A model generated the notes under the pieces. It worked only from the letters and a program-made list of their open reading frames with translations. It did no database searches and had not been told where the DNA came from. From Physcomitrium patens (Eukaryota > Streptophyta > Bryopsida > Funariales > Funariaceae), in the NCBI RefSeq assembly GCF_000002425.4, contig NC_037260.1, positions 17,730,274 through 17,794,273 on the forward strand: a DNA stretch of 64,000 nt, written 5' to 3'. Of this stretch, positions 35,209 through 48,070 are shown in pieces. The position numbers and the translations under genes were made by a program. How positions within the stretch are numbered: position 1 is the first letter of the stretch; each line of letters opens with the position of its first letter.

Positions 35209-35980
35209 GACCTATAAAAAATAATTTTATGTTTTAAAATTACATATTTAATAATAAGAATAAATCTACTTAATAAAAATGAAGATACATTGAAGATGCT
35301 CTCATTTTTTAAATTCACAATGAGGCATTACAAAGAAAAAAATTGATCATCAAATATAGATGCAGTTAGTCATTCAAAAAAGACTAAAAAAATAATGACC
35401 TTAACTATCAAAGGTCAACTAAAGCCACTAATATGCTAGAATCAATACCTCTTGCAAAGAAAAAGAGCTTGTATCGATAGCTTCTAGCAAGAAGCTAGTG
35501 TCGACATGAGTTGGAGCCCAATGGATCAAAGCATTTGATGTGCATTCCATCAAAGTGGTTACGAAAGAAATTTTGCAGTTGGTATAGTATAGTTGCTAAC
35601 TAGTATGACTGTGGATATAGTTTTGGATTATGTTCGAAGGCAAACATAGATGCATAGGTGCAGAATCAAAATCTGGTTCCGACAAGTAGATCTATGTGTG
35701 AGTGTCCGATCCATTTCTCTTTTGCATTTGCATGCAATTCATTGAATCCTCCGGCTGCAATTAGTAGCTCCAAAAATCATTTTTGTCACAAAGCCACGTT
35801 GATGTAAAATGAACTAAAAATATTAAATACAATAAATCTATATTTGATGCCACAATTTTTGGAAGATAAAACTGTGAAATGATGAAGGAAATAGATATTG
35901 CAAGAAGCTAACTCAACTTGTATATTCGATCATTTCAGCTTACGAATAATTTCTTCTATAATTTTGCAAGAAATGAGTGG
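35209..35980. other. Intergenic sequence, no gene seen
   Basis: Less AT-rich than its surroundings, but no reading frame longer than ~60 codons and no recognisable repeat. Confidence 0.5.
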
Positions 35981-36255
35981 CAAATGGAGATCTATTAGAA
36001 AAACCCACCTCAAGTCAGTGGATTTTTTCAACTAGTCTTATAGATGAGGAGGCTCATAAATGACTTCTGTTCATCTACTCTCTTGAATCAGTATATATAT
36101 CACTTTAGTAACATTCATTAAATAGTATTATTGTTGGTTGCTCCAGTATTGATACTTTTGTATGAATTAGACTAGCAAGTCAAGTTATAAGATAAGTATC
36201 TATATTGTAGTTTATCCTTTCATAGTTTATTCTTTCATAGTATTAAATTAGTTTC
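35981..36255 (+). repeat. Direct repeat pair (possible small LTR element), left copy
   Basis: It aligns with 36806-37075. Shared landmarks are AAGTCAGTGGATTTT-type, CATCCACTTTCTTAAAT-type, TAACATTCA-TAAATA and CAGTATTGATAC, with the end TAGTTTATCCTTTCATAGTTT. The ~550-bp spacer starts near a frame MSKIILIPNEVKL that I cannot place. It resembles a short LTR-flanked non-autonomous element, but termini are unclear. Confidence 0.55.
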
Positions 36256-36805
36256 CTTGAAAAAAAATTCCTATCTATGTTTTATATTCTTTTTTAACTT
36301 TTTCTATCTTCCATTGTAGATTAGAAATGTCGAAGATAATCCTTATTCCAAATGAGGTTAAACTTGTAAGTTCTTCTAACTTACATTCATGAAAATACAT
36401 AATAACTTACATTATTAAATCCTAAAAGCTTTGGAATCTACTTTCACTACTCCATCATAGCACCTTCTTGTAAAATAAGAAAGATTCTTATGATTTAGAT
36501 AGTAAAGACTATGAAGACAAAGCTGAATGTCTCATATTTATATTCACAATGTCTATTATATCAAGTCTACTTGCAATTCTAATCGATTATTACAAAGCCA
36601 AGCATCTCTGAGATTTTTTGAAGGGATCATTCAAAAACGCTGAAAAAAACTGTAAGAGTGATTTTAAAAATATGTTTCAATTTGAAACCTTCTCTAAAAA
36701 TATGAGAACTGAATAATAGTTCTCTCAATTTTGTTAAATTATAGAAGAACTCTCAACTCATATGTCTCATTGAAATATAAATTATAAAAGATTTGAAGTG
36801 CAGCA

Positions 36806-37075
36806 AGAATATTGGAGAAATCTACTTTGAATCAATGAATTTTGTCAACTATGTGTGTAGACAAGAAGGCTTGTGGATGGCTTTTATTCATCCACTTTCT
36901 TAAATGAATATATATACCACTCTAATAACATTCAATAAATAATGTTGTTGTTAGTTATTTCAGTATTGATACCTAAGTATGTATTAGACCAACACGTCAT
37001 ATTGTAAGACACATGCATGTCTCATAGTTTATCCTTTTATAGTTTATCCTTTCATAGTTTATTCTTTCGAGATCG
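36806..37075 (+). repeat. Direct repeat pair (possible small LTR element), right copy
   Basis: Partner of 35981-36255, with a local triplication of TTTATCCTTTCATAGT-like words at its end (37027-37070). Confidence 0.55.
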
Positions 37076-40000
37076 TGATAATTTTTTCCTTGCTTCTATA
37101 ATATATTGATGTCATTCAAAGTCGCTAGTAGCAGACATTAAATCTCTAACTATGGCCTATGACAAGATTTTTGATTTCATTGACATGTTAGTAAGTATGA
37201 TTAAAGAGTGTACTAACCTTATACAATTACTTATTATTGTATAAATATGGATTAAGCTAATTTTATCAAGTATTTTGCCTATTGTTAAATTATTAAGTCA
37301 AAGATTATATGTGTTTGAATAAAGAATAATATTACATTTAAAGGCACCTTTTTGAAACATACCTTTATTAAAAATATTTCTTCCTTTCATTTTTATTTAG
37401 TGAATGTTTTCTTGACATAAAAAGCAGAAAAGCTTGCTGAATTAAATGACAAATATACAACAAAAATCATTTTTGAACTTTCTGTGCCACATTGGAGTTA
37501 AGTTGTGGAGATTTTTATAGATTGGAAAAAATTTCAAAAATTAGAGAAAAAATCTACTTGTAGCAATAAGATCTACGCTCTTTATATTTAATTGGTTGTA
37601 GACACAATCTCAAATCCAAAGGATTGCACAATCTCAACTCAGAATGATGTATTCAATTACCTTTAAAGGAAGCATGAGAAGAAGATTTCTCCTATTATTA
37701 AAAAAAAAAAACCTTAAAACAATAATAAAGTCCATTATGAAAAAAAAGAAGGGACTCAAGAGAATGAGGAGACAACAAGGCAGAGATATCCATCAAAGAG
37801 TTAATTTTCAAGCAAAAAGAGGTTCAAAAAATGCAAGTGTCGACGTCTTTGTGATTGTGGCTAGATTCCATAGTTAAAGCTAATGCAAAGACAAGAAAAT
37901 CCCACAAAAAAGAAAAATAATCTCAAACAAATTGAAAAAGGTGTTATGTCAAGTTCAAAGCTAGAAAATCATCAAGTTTCTAAAAAATGAGTCGATAGAG
38001 GAGATAAAACGACAAGTCACTGCATACATTGTCACACATAATTGAAGTGTAATAATATCAATTTTGTCATATTATTCTAGTTAACTTATTGAGTCTATTT
38101 TGGAAGCATAATTTTTTCATGCATTGTGATTCCAACTTGTTATTCTAATCATGTTATCACACTGCAGTGGCTTTAGTAAATGCCAAATAATTCATCTTAA
38201 GCACAATCTTTGCTGCTCTCAGTTATGAATTGTCTTGAGCACCAAACTGTCTAATGTTGTTCAATATTACTTCATACTTGGCAAATTCATTCTATTTATC
38301 ATGTATATATAATGTATTTGTATTGTATGTTTGTATATATTTACAAGATTGCTAATGCCACCACATTTTTGCTATTGCTACTACAACTTATTTTTATTAG
38401 CTTTTCAATTACTTTTTGGATAAAAAATAAAATTATTTTTACATAATTTGAAATATATACATTAAAAATATTAATAGGGTTTTTTTTTAATTCAAAAAAA
38501 AATTAGAAAATATATTGAGTTGGTGGCAAGTTGTAGTGGCAATAGTGAAATTTGTGATAACATGTGGTGAACAACAAACTGTGGTGGTAGTAACAAATAT
38601 GTAGCGGCATTAGCAATAATTTATATTTAAATCTTATTTTACAGATTTTTTCAGGGCCATTTGAAGTCTTTGAATGTACGATATAAAATCTTTGTAGATG
38701 TAGAATACAAAAAAATTATAGAATTTATAAAAGATTACACAATTCAAACTATATTGCACTACATTTATAAGATTAACACCTTCAATAAAAGAAAAATTTG
38801 CATGAAATTTCTAATAAATTTGGTAGAATATCATCTTTAAATTAATATCAATAAAGTATCTCCCATCTACTATTTTATGAAAAAAATCTCAATTTATAAT
38901 TATATAAATATATAAATATATATATATATATTAATAATAAATTTTAAAAATAATATATTTTATATTTTATTAAAATTTATTTATTTTATCTAAATAAAAA
39001 AATAATCCTTTTTATTAAAATTTCTTTTGACTTAACATAAGTTCACTTTAAAAATTTGTTGAATTGGTCCTTGAATCTTACGTTTTTAACTAAACATCGT
39101 TTATTTAATATTGATATTTTAAAGGTGGCTTGATCATGTAATTTTTTTTTATATTATCTATATATACTTAGAATATACTTAAAATCTACTTAATAAAGAA
39201 GACGATTTATTTTATTTTATTTTCTAATTGTATTTATGATCAATTTTAATTCAATTTATGCCATTTTTTATAAGAATTATTTTAACAACTAAAAAATTAT
39301 TGTTTATTTGTAAGATTAATTTTAATTTATAATAGGCTTAAGAATACTTCAAATTTTAAAAAATCATTAAAATTTATAATTTTATTATAATTAAAAAATG
39401 ATTTGATTTTTTCAGTTTAGACTATTTAACATTAAATAAATCAATGTCTAATAAAAAAATATAAATATTTTATCACGACCAAAATTTGTAATATAATACT
39501 TGCAAGGTATAAAGTGTGAAAATAGGAAGAAAAAAAAATCAAAAATTAAATATTAAAAATAAATAAATATATATGATAAAATAATAAGGATAGTATAAAT
39601 TAAATCTTCTTAAATTATTAAAAATATAATAATTTTTTTAAAGAATTCGCATTGTGCTTTATAAAAAGAAAGAAAAATGAACAAATAATAGTATTCATAA
39701 ATATAATATCAGATATTGTTGATTCTGTAAAGAAATTAATTATATTTAGCTCTTGATAACCGAAAAAAACTATAAGTTGTCATATGTAAAAACTCTTTTA
39801 AGGATAATAAATCAAAAAAGAAATAATAATAACAAAACCCAAAATCAAAATTCATAGATCATATTAAAAAAATTTCAATAAATTTATTAAAACTGATCCT
39901 ACAAACACAATTCAAGATTGCTTTAGCAAAATTAAACAAAAAAATTAAGAAAATTTCTTCATTGAAAGAAAAAAAAAGAAAAAAAAAAAAAAAAAAAAAC

Positions 40001-40649
40001 CTTTATTATGTAATAAAATTATAATAACTTATTCTTAGTAGCTTTCAAAACAACCACAAACTTCAGAAGATAGTAAAAATAATATAATTTAAGTAATCTA
40101 CCTATTTTTATAATTTATTTATTATTATTTTACTTTTATATTTTATGATTTTTTAACAATAAAAATAAAAAATTAACCATAGATTTGTAAAAAGTATAAA
40201 AGGATGTAAATTTAGTTTCTTCATAATCTAAAAAAACCAATAAAAATTTCTAAAAGGGTATATCAAAGAGCTACAAAGTTTCTTAGTTTAGTTTAATTTA
40301 AATTATTTTTCAAATTACTTATGCAATATTTTTTAATAAAATTTAAATATTCCAATTGTAATTAAATATTAGTTTTACCATCAATTCAATGTCTTTTTAT
40401 ATAAATATACTGTGAGAGTTACAATGTAAAAGTTGTAAACTTAAACTATGTAAATAAAATAAAATGGCCTTTAAGATAGAATCTTATATATTAATTACTT
40501 AATTTCTTTTTATTGGAGTAAAAAATTAAAATTTTAATAATTTGAACTTGTGAATGTAAAAATAAATTAAAAAATCAAGTAATGATTATAATTGAAGAAA
40601 TAACAGACTAACAAAAAGCAAATAAAACTTATTGGTTTGTTAGTAATCT
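37076..40649. other. AT-rich intergenic region, no gene seen
   Basis: Simple A/T runs (for example poly-A near 39978-40000) and TA-rich stretches (about 38908-38932). A short GTGGTGG/GTAGTGGCA-rich patch lies at about 38520-38625. No supported coding region. Confidence 0.6.
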
Positions 40650-40729
40650 TTGATTCTTTGGATAAGATTCAATTTGGATGGGTCAATTATATGTCGCTGG
40701 ATTAATTATAATTCACAAATATATCACCA

Positions 40730-41337
40730 CCTGGTCTTCGACTTTCGCGTTTTCGTTTTCGCCCACTTTATACTTTTTCGTCCCTATGGACGTTTCGTTT
40801 CGGTTTCGTCGACGTCCCCGCTGAGCATCGCAGCCAAGCCTCGCTCGCTCTGCGCCTGCGAAGGAGGCGAAGATGCTTCCTGAGCTGGGCTTTTCAGATG
40901 GATCCGATTCAGTGACGCTGGTTTCGTAGCCAATTTGCGGGCATTGAATCTCAGGCTTGACGGAGTTTCGAAACCTACTTGAGACTTTCAGCCTTCATGG
41001 AGGCCCTGGAATCCTCTCGAATCTCTCGCATCTCAGCCCTGTCTTGCACACCAAGTTTCCTTCATCTTACTTCATCTCTGATAAATCCCTTTTCCGCTGC
41101 TCATGCCCACTCAACCGAACGCTTTCAATTGCTCTTCAACGTCTCAGTAGTTCTAATCGGATTCTCAATTGCTCATATAGGGTTGATCACTTTGCGCATA
41201 TTCGAATCGCAGAGCTTGGTGGAGATCGTCAGGTTTCCTCAAGGTGGGTTTGGAGGGGGGCGGGAGCGGAGGAATTAAGGGGATTGGTCGGTGTTGGGTT
41301 TTTGTAGCGGGCTGCGGAATCGAGTTTAGAGTCGGAG
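40730..41337 (+). promoter_or_regulatory. Promoter and 5' leader region of the AN1 gene (inferred)
   Basis: GC and CpG content rise sharply here against very AT-rich flanks, as at an unmethylated gene start. A TATA-like TTTATAC lies at about 40766-40772. If transcription starts near 40800, the leader is ~0.5 kb. It would then contain upstream ATGs (for example at 40957 and 40997) whose frames end before the main start at 41338. Such uORFs would be expected to damp translation. All of this is inferred from sequence alone. Confidence 0.4.
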
Positions 41338-42039
41338 ATGGAGTTTCCCGATTTGGGACTGCATTGCAGCGAGGAGACGTGCCATCAGCTCGACTTCTTG
41401 CCTTTTAAGTGTGATGGTTGCCGCAAGGTATGGTGATGAATTCCTCTAGTGTAGAATTGTCTTGAATTCAATTCTTATCCGTATTTCTTTATTTTTTTTG
41501 TCCGGAATTTACCGGAGCTGATGGTCTCGGTGTTCAATCCCCACTGGCAGGACTTTTGCCTGGAGCACCGGGCCTACAAGGCACACAGCTGCGCGAATGC
41601 GAATCACAAGGACGTCAGCGTTCAAATATGCCCTGTTTGCGCAATGAGTGTGAAGACCGTGTTTGGAGAAACCGTCGGGCTCACAATGAAGAAACACCAG
41701 CAGAGCAAAACCTGCGACCCAAGGAATTACGTCAAAGTGACCAAGAAACCAAAGTGTCCCGTGCGGGGATGCCGCGAATTGCTAACCTTCTCCAACAAAT
41801 ACTGCTGCAATTCTTGTCAGAAAACTGTGTGCCTTCGACACAGGTTCCCTTCAGATCATGCCTGCGGGATCGCTCCAACCAGAGCGACAGCGCAAATTGC
41901 CGCAGGATCGAAGTTCCTGGCGTCGTTTGCGTCACGACATTCGGACATGCATTGTGGCGCCGAGAGCAACCGGATGGCGTCGCTCTACATCTCCGAGAAG
42001 AGAATCGACCAGGAGAAAACGCCCACGGTGAAACCCTAA
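41338..42039 (+). CDS. Two-AN1 zinc-finger stress-associated protein (SAP12-like), two exons
   Basis: Exon 1 is 41338-41427 and exon 2 is 41551-42039. The 123-bp intron is GT...AG (donor AAG|GTATGG, acceptor GGCAG|G), phase 0. The product has 192 residues and starts [10 protein letters not shown], the typical start of the plant SAP11/12/13 group. AN1 finger 1 uses C10, C15, C25, C28, C33, H36, H42 and C44; the intron falls inside it. A CxxC (57, 60) with H79 and C85 follows. AN1 finger 2 uses C99, C104, C116, C119, C124, H127, H133 and C135. The last ~57 residues are Ser/Ala/Lys-rich and lack the C2H2 finger of SAP11/13, so SAP12 is the closest type. Family members are linked to abiotic-stress responses and ubiquitin signalling; the exact role here is not known. 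The exon-1 codon match and splice sites make this model strong. Confidence 0.93.
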
Positions 42040-43461
42040 TTTGATTCCGAAGCAGCTCTTTGTACATATGTCGACGTAGAACGATGCCCACATGAATTTT
42101 TTGGGTATTCGCTTCTGATCGTTGGTTTTTGGCCTCAACGAGAAGCTCGGGGTAACGATGATTTAGGATTTTATTGTTGCCCAATGTGCGATATAATGCG
42201 CTAAATCGACATAAAAAAGGATTTCCATCACCTTTTCAGATCATGTTGAAATCTGAACTTGGTGACTTGTAAATTCAAATGTTTCCACAAGGGGAACTTT
42301 AATCTAAATTTATGACTTTTTAAGAGACAAACATGTGTTCTACTTTAAATGCTTGAAAAGGTTGTATGTGTAATTAGTAAATGCCATTTTATAAATGGTA
42401 TATTCAATATTGTAAACTTAACCAATGTAACTTTAAGTGAGTATTTAATATCATGTATTGTAAATTCTATTTCATTTTCTAATTTTATCAAAAATTAAAA
42501 AATAAACAAAAAACAAAAGGTTCTATACTCAAATTTGAAGAATTAATTTTTTCTTTTGCAATTTGCAATTTTTCATATGGCTTGTCAAAATTAAAAGAGA
42601 TTTAAAAAAATAAATGATGATCAAATTAGTAAAGTAATTTAATTGAATAATGTGACAAGAATACCAAAATATTTTTAAGTGTTGCTTGCTCAAAAAATAT
42701 ATATATAAAGTTACTAAAATGTAATGTTAGACATCATCATTAGCTTAAAATGTTTATATTCTATTCTAAATTTAAGTAAAAACCAAAATATATGAAAAAA
42801 AAATAAGTTATATGTATGTATCTTAAAATGTATAATATGGTTTAGATATTTTATTTATTACTCTATTTACTGAAGAATTTAATTAAGATATTAAAAATTA
42901 CAAATATTTTGTTTGTATCTCTTTTTAGAGCTTTCTTCATTCTTCTATTGCCACATAAAGTTTTATAGATTTTTTGAAATTATTTTTGTAATTTTACAAA
43001 AATTAAATTATAATATTTTATTTAAACTTTTGGAATAGAAGTGTACATAAAAAAAAGTTGTATCTATTCTTTAATCTTGTGATTTCTTTACTTTAGTCTT
43101 TGCAGTTCTTCATTTATATACCTATAATATTTTGGCACAATTATCTTTTTTATTTTGGCACTTATTAAAACTTTTAAATTTTACTTTACTTCTAAGTTAT
43201 TTTGTTATGTGATTTTAGAATTATGTATTAGGACATTTAGTCATGTTTTTAGAAACCACACAATAAGATAAAATATTATAATATTTATGTTGAAATACAC
43301 TAAGGTATTATAATTAATAAAATATGTAAATTTAAAAAAGGACTTGGTGTGATTAAGAATAGTCTTGGTTTTAATTCAAAGATAACTTCTACTTACAACA
43401 TTAGTAGTTAATTAATTAGATATTTCAAAGAATAATAAAGGGATATTGAATTACTTCTTTT

Positions 43462-43492
<31 letters not shown>

Positions 43493-45052
43493 TGAAGTAT
43501 TTTTTAAAATTCTTTAAAAGAGTTTTGCATAAATCTACACACATTTAACAATACTTAGAATATTCTAGAGGAAATTAAGTATCCTTCCAAAAAAACATAT
43601 ATTATTTTAACAATACTAGAAAACTAATTTATTTTCTTAATTTCACATATGCTTTTGTGTATATATACAACTTAGCTATAATGGTATTTTATATTAGTAT
43701 CATATAATTAATAGTATTAATATTATTTAATGTAATTAACAATGTGCTTAGTTATTATATTTAAATATTTTTTTTATTATTTACAAAACATATATATTGA
43801 TTGAAATAGATATTTTAATTTTAAGATATATTAATTTAAATGTTTTGTATGTATGTTTGTATGTATGTATTAAACCATTTTTTTATGAGATAAAAAAAAA
43901 ATAAGAAAACCACACAATTTGTAATACTAAAGCCATATTTATTAACTATTATAAAACTTCTTCAATACTTTTTTGATTGCCAAATTTATATTACTTCTAT
44001 AAATGCGTGTTATAATGAGAAAAGCTGAAGTTTTTGTACAAGTTGTATAAAAACTCAAGTTTATATCACATTGCTATTACTTGCGAAAATGAAAAGACTT
44101 AAGGACAAATTCAATTATATTAAGAAAAAGATTAATTTTTAAAATTCATATAATAATAATAGTAATAATAACAACAAAAATACATGTCCTAAAATCTAAT
44201 ACAATTAAATAAGTTTTGACTAATAAGAAACTACCACCAAATTGGATATTAAGGGTAATGATCATTCGTACGAGATGTTCATCTCAACAAAGAACTTGAC
44301 CATGTCAGAAATTCTTTGGCAAAATTATAGCTTTTGATAGCCTAGAGGTGATGATACAAGCCTAAGGATAGAACCAGCATAAAGGTAAGATTATTTTAAA
44401 GATAAAGTAGACCAACATTAGTTCCAAAAAAGATGTAACATATGAAATCAATGTTGTATTCATAAGACAAATAAATATGAATACAAGTAGCTAATCAAGT
44501 GCCATCAGCTAAATTTGAATTTTAAACTTTTTTAGTATTACAAACCATCTATCTATATCTAAGAGAATCTTTGGCACATTTCCATTTGATATAATATAAA
44601 TTAATTATTCAAAGAAAATATTCTTACCTTATTGACTACTTGCTTGTCCATTGCTCTTAATTTGACAATAATGAGTGGGTAAAAGACAGGATATAAAATC
44701 CATTTTATTTCAACATCAAACTCAACATTATAGATGATAATCTACACGACAATATTTAGTCTTGAAATTGAGTTTTATGAAGAGTTTTGCAAACAGTATA
44801 TACATGTATATATATATTTACCAACAAAACATGTCAGAAAATTATTAATTTAAATCCATATTAAAAAAGAAGATTGACAGTTAGAAATAAATGAAAATAA
44901 ATTAAATGAAAAAATATATTAGTTTTAATATGTGGAATTATAATACATTAAAATGTATGTATAGAATTTTAATTTCTAATAACAATAAAATATAGATTTT
45001 TTTTTTTTTAAAATCATGAAATATATATATGTATATAATTATGTTGTTTTAA
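42040..45052. other. AT-rich intergenic region 3' of the AN1 gene
   Basis: Probably includes the AN1 3' UTR for the first few hundred bases. A (TA)n tract lies at about 43462-43487. No coding region is supported. Confidence 0.6.
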
Positions 45053-45056
45053 AAAC

Positions 45057-45092
<36 letters not shown>

Positions 45093-45124
45093 ATAAGTAT
45101 ATGTATATATATATATATATATAT
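45053..45124. repeat. Compound microsatellite (CT)n(CA)n...(TA)n
   Basis: A run of CT dinucleotides (about 45057-45077) passes directly into CA dinucleotides (about 45077-45091), then after a short spacer into TATATA (45103-45124). Confidence 0.9.
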
Positions 45125-45450
45125 TAAAAAAGATTCTATTCATAATAATAAAAAAAAGAATCATTAGATTTTATTAAATACTTTTCTGACCACCTACAAT
45201 GTTCCCACAAATGTAAGTAATGTATTAATGGTGACGCATCAAAAATTTCATATCATTAATATTGTTTGTTGTAAATTAGAATGCAAATTACTTATTTGTA
45301 AGAATGACTACTATATTGATTCAAAAATATACTAAGACAATTGGCAATGAGACCTTAACACCAGCTGCATCAAGTTGTGATGTTTGAGCACTATTATTTT
45401 TAGCTAGAATTTAAGGACAACAACTTAAAACGAATAAAAAATGTTGGAAC

Positions 45451-46110
45451 AAGGCCCTCACCAACTTCTTAGATGAGATGCATTACAGGGACTTCACTGG
45501 AGTTTATCACAAGTGCCAAAGCACAAGCTGCAACAATGAAGACATAGAAATGAATGAAACTGTGGTATCACCAGATGCAGTTTTTCCCAAATTCCTTTAG
45601 AGTAGCACTATTTGTAACTTTCCTATCCGTTATCAACAACTTCGTAACCATGCACACGATTGTTCATGTTTATCATACTCTGCAAAGAACCGTGTGCTGC
45701 ATGGTGCACAGCAGCTTCATTTCATTGCAGAGACGACGCAGGACGAAGGGTTGCACAGTGTGGCACATAATGAACCCGCTGTGGTCCAAGTGCTGAGCAA
45801 AGCAACACAAGCGCATCGCAATTGTTGACAAATGCTGATGAGTTTCAAAGATTGTGCAATCCTACGATGGAGTTTAACAAGCACAAATCCTATCACCGCC
45901 ATGGACCTGCTTTGCTCCTCCCTGCCTGGTGATTTCTGTACTTGTGGCTGCCCACTTCCAGCGACTTGGTCATCACATCACTTGAATTGGGCTTCTAAGC
46001 TGCGCGAGCTTATTTGTCTCACTAGTGTCCTGGGTTTCGCTCTTCCTCGACGAACCATTACCCATTGTTGAAACGTGCTTTTCGAGCAGCCTGTAGACCA
46101 TAACCTTCAT
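45451..46110 (-). other. Higher-GC flank downstream of the DUS gene
   Basis: GC rises above the neighbouring sequence. It is probably 3' UTR or former coding sequence of the DUS gene. On the minus strand the DUS frame stays open for ~45 codons beyond its TAG, with protein-like content (MKVMVYRLLEKHV...), before TGA near 45973. No separate gene is recognised. Confidence 0.4.
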
Positions 46111-46841
46111 CTAATCAATACTTGCCCCCTGTTCAAAATTCAGCTCATCACGCAGCTCTGGATATCGTTTGGACCACGCGCACGGCATTTTGTATACGTG
46201 TGATCGCATCATGCGCTGCGGTATTGGGTACTTCTCACTAAGTTCTAAATATTCCAAAACTAGTGACGGCTCATTAAGTGCGCCTTCCCTGCTCAGCTCC
46301 ACCAATCCCCCAGTGACAGCATCCACAGGCCTCATCCTGTGACCGCTGAATAGAGCAGGGTTCTCGAGTAAAGATTCTGCATACAGCACGCCATCTACAC
46401 CGGTCATCCTAATGCACTCATGCACATCTTCAAGCCACCGTATGTTGCCGTTTGCCAGCACTGGGATGCGAACAGCTTCTTTTACTGCTTTGATCGCTTC
46501 CCAGTCCGCCCTGGTAGTTCTACCATCCTTTTGATCCCGTGTACGTCCATGAACACCCAACAAAGAGCAACCGGCATTCTCCAGCATATGAGCATAGGCA
46601 AGCGTGTCTTCCAAGTCTGGAAATGTGCGGATTTTGCATGAAACAGGAGTTGTCAGACTAGACACAAGCTGAGTTACCATTGATTGAATCAAAGGAAGGT
46701 CATCCATAAGGAAGGCTCTGTTAAAACCTCGCTTCGCAACACGTTGAGGGCACCTGCTCGAGAAAAGTATTAAAAATCTCAGAAATGTTTCCAAAGCAGT
46801 TGAAGAACCAACGCTAATCTTCTCTCTCTCTTTCGATACAT

Positions 46842-46876
<35 letters not shown>

Positions 46877-47622
46877 CGCACTCTTATTAACGACACCCTA
46901 GTCAAGGAAGATCCGACCAAGAGCGACACGAGAGGGTGTAGATAAGTACCCTAAATTTATGTCAAAGTAATCGCAGTCTTCTTGCACAAACATGGCTGCT
47001 TTGACCAACAATTTCGGGTCATTCGCACCAAATTGTACGAAGAGGGCGATCCTCCTGCCATGTAACTATAAGTTAACGCCCTTGATAAAAGGCTCAGGTA
47101 ATCCAAAAGAACAAGTCACCGGAATCACAACTGTGATCACATCGATCCTAATCAATAGAAACCGATCGCCCTTCTTAAAATTAGCAATAGCGTGAACACC
47201 GACCTTATGTGCAATTTTGTGTGCAGATGTGCAGAATAGGGATTAAAATTGGCAAAAATTTGAAGTGTTAAAGATGCTTTCCTTTCAAGCAGCGTGTATA
47301 ACCACCGGGTGTAGAAACAAATGAAGCGACTTACTGGACATGTGGTGAACTCAACTCGCCTGTATCCCGGCTGCAGTGCAAATGGACGAGAATGAAACAT
47401 AGGTGTGTACGCTGCAGTGGCACCGTACTTCCGGCACAGCATCCTAAACGGCAGCTCACTCTGATCCATCATGGGAGCTACTATCAACTTGGGTGCCCCC
47501 AGCTTATTCCAATGATCCCAAGCCTTCTCTAAACTCGACAACGCCGCACCACCACTTTCCCCATTTAAATTCTTTGCCGAATTTGCATCTGCATTAACAC
47601 TACCATTCATCAACTCCAGCAT
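46111..47622 (-). CDS. tRNA-dihydrouridine synthase, DUS1 type (three exons seen, frame problem; possible pseudogene)
   Basis: An FMN enzyme that reduces uridine to dihydrouridine; in yeast, Dus1 acts at U16/U17 of cytoplasmic tRNAs. Exon a (47622-47335) starts MLELMNGS and includes LIVAPMMDQSELPFRMLCRK and ends FTTCP at donor CCA|GTAAGT. Exon b (47054-46950) reads VQFGANDPKLLVKAAMFVQE and DINLG. Exon c (46753-46111) opens with the catalytic-cysteine motif GCPQRVA and has SCKIR, GVHGRTRDQKDG, PVLANGNI and SLLENPALF. The introns are 280 and 196 bp, both GT...AG; the second holds (CA)n(TA)n. The b-c junction holds frame (GG|G TGC). The a-b junction is two bases short: the expected DRPLFVQF reads DRPL then shifts. 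RGFNRAF replaces the usual RGNYGAF. The gene may be a recent pseudogene, or an unusual splice or sequence error may explain it. It may have an upstream exon. Confidence 0.82.
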
Positions 47623-47731
47623 ACCCTCAATTGCAATTACCGAATGTAACCTCTTTCACATATGCACAAGAGAATCACTAGAAGCCACAGGTGCCATATC
47701 ATTCCCAGGAATCCGTGAAACATTTTCACTA

Positions 47732-48070
47732 CTAATCTTGTTTTTCAATATTGTAGCACCAGCTGGTTTCTTCTACATTTGATACTCGCGCCTCTGAATA
47801 AGAATCCCTAGAGTTGACGTCATTCATAAAATCTCCTCCCAGGAAGCTTTCTTTTCCTGCGGCTTCCGCGGCCGAAACTAGAATCCTGTCTGTAGGAGAG
47901 CTTCTACAAATAAATTTGTCTCCACAGGAGACAGATTGACCTGCGACATTTAAACCTGACTTCCAAGCCCAGTTACCATTCAGTCTCAAGCCATTGGCAG
48001 ACGGGCACGTAGACACTTGCACGCACACGGACCTATTCAAGAGAGAACCACAGTACATGATTTGAGACAA
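47732..48070 (-). other. Possible 5' exon or leader of the DUS gene
   Basis: A 112-codon ATG-led frame on the same strand, 110 bp upstream of the DUS ATG, with Ser/Cys/Arg-rich content and no known domain. It could be a targeting-peptide exon, a uORF or chance in a GC-richer region. A splice to the DUS frame is not obvious, and the sequence between has a stop in the DUS frame. Confidence 0.3.

Noticed and set aside
37644-37877. Lys/Arg-rich 77-codon ORF
   Set aside because: It comes from A-rich sequence, with no recognisable domain and no gene context.
41556-42184. Alternative frames over the AN1 gene on both strands
   Set aside because: They overlap the zinc-finger exon, whose cysteine/histidine spacing and splice sites identify the true frame.
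45554-45796. Plus-strand 80-codon ORF near the DUS gene
   Set aside because: No domain or conserved feature; most likely chance in GC-richer flanking sequence.
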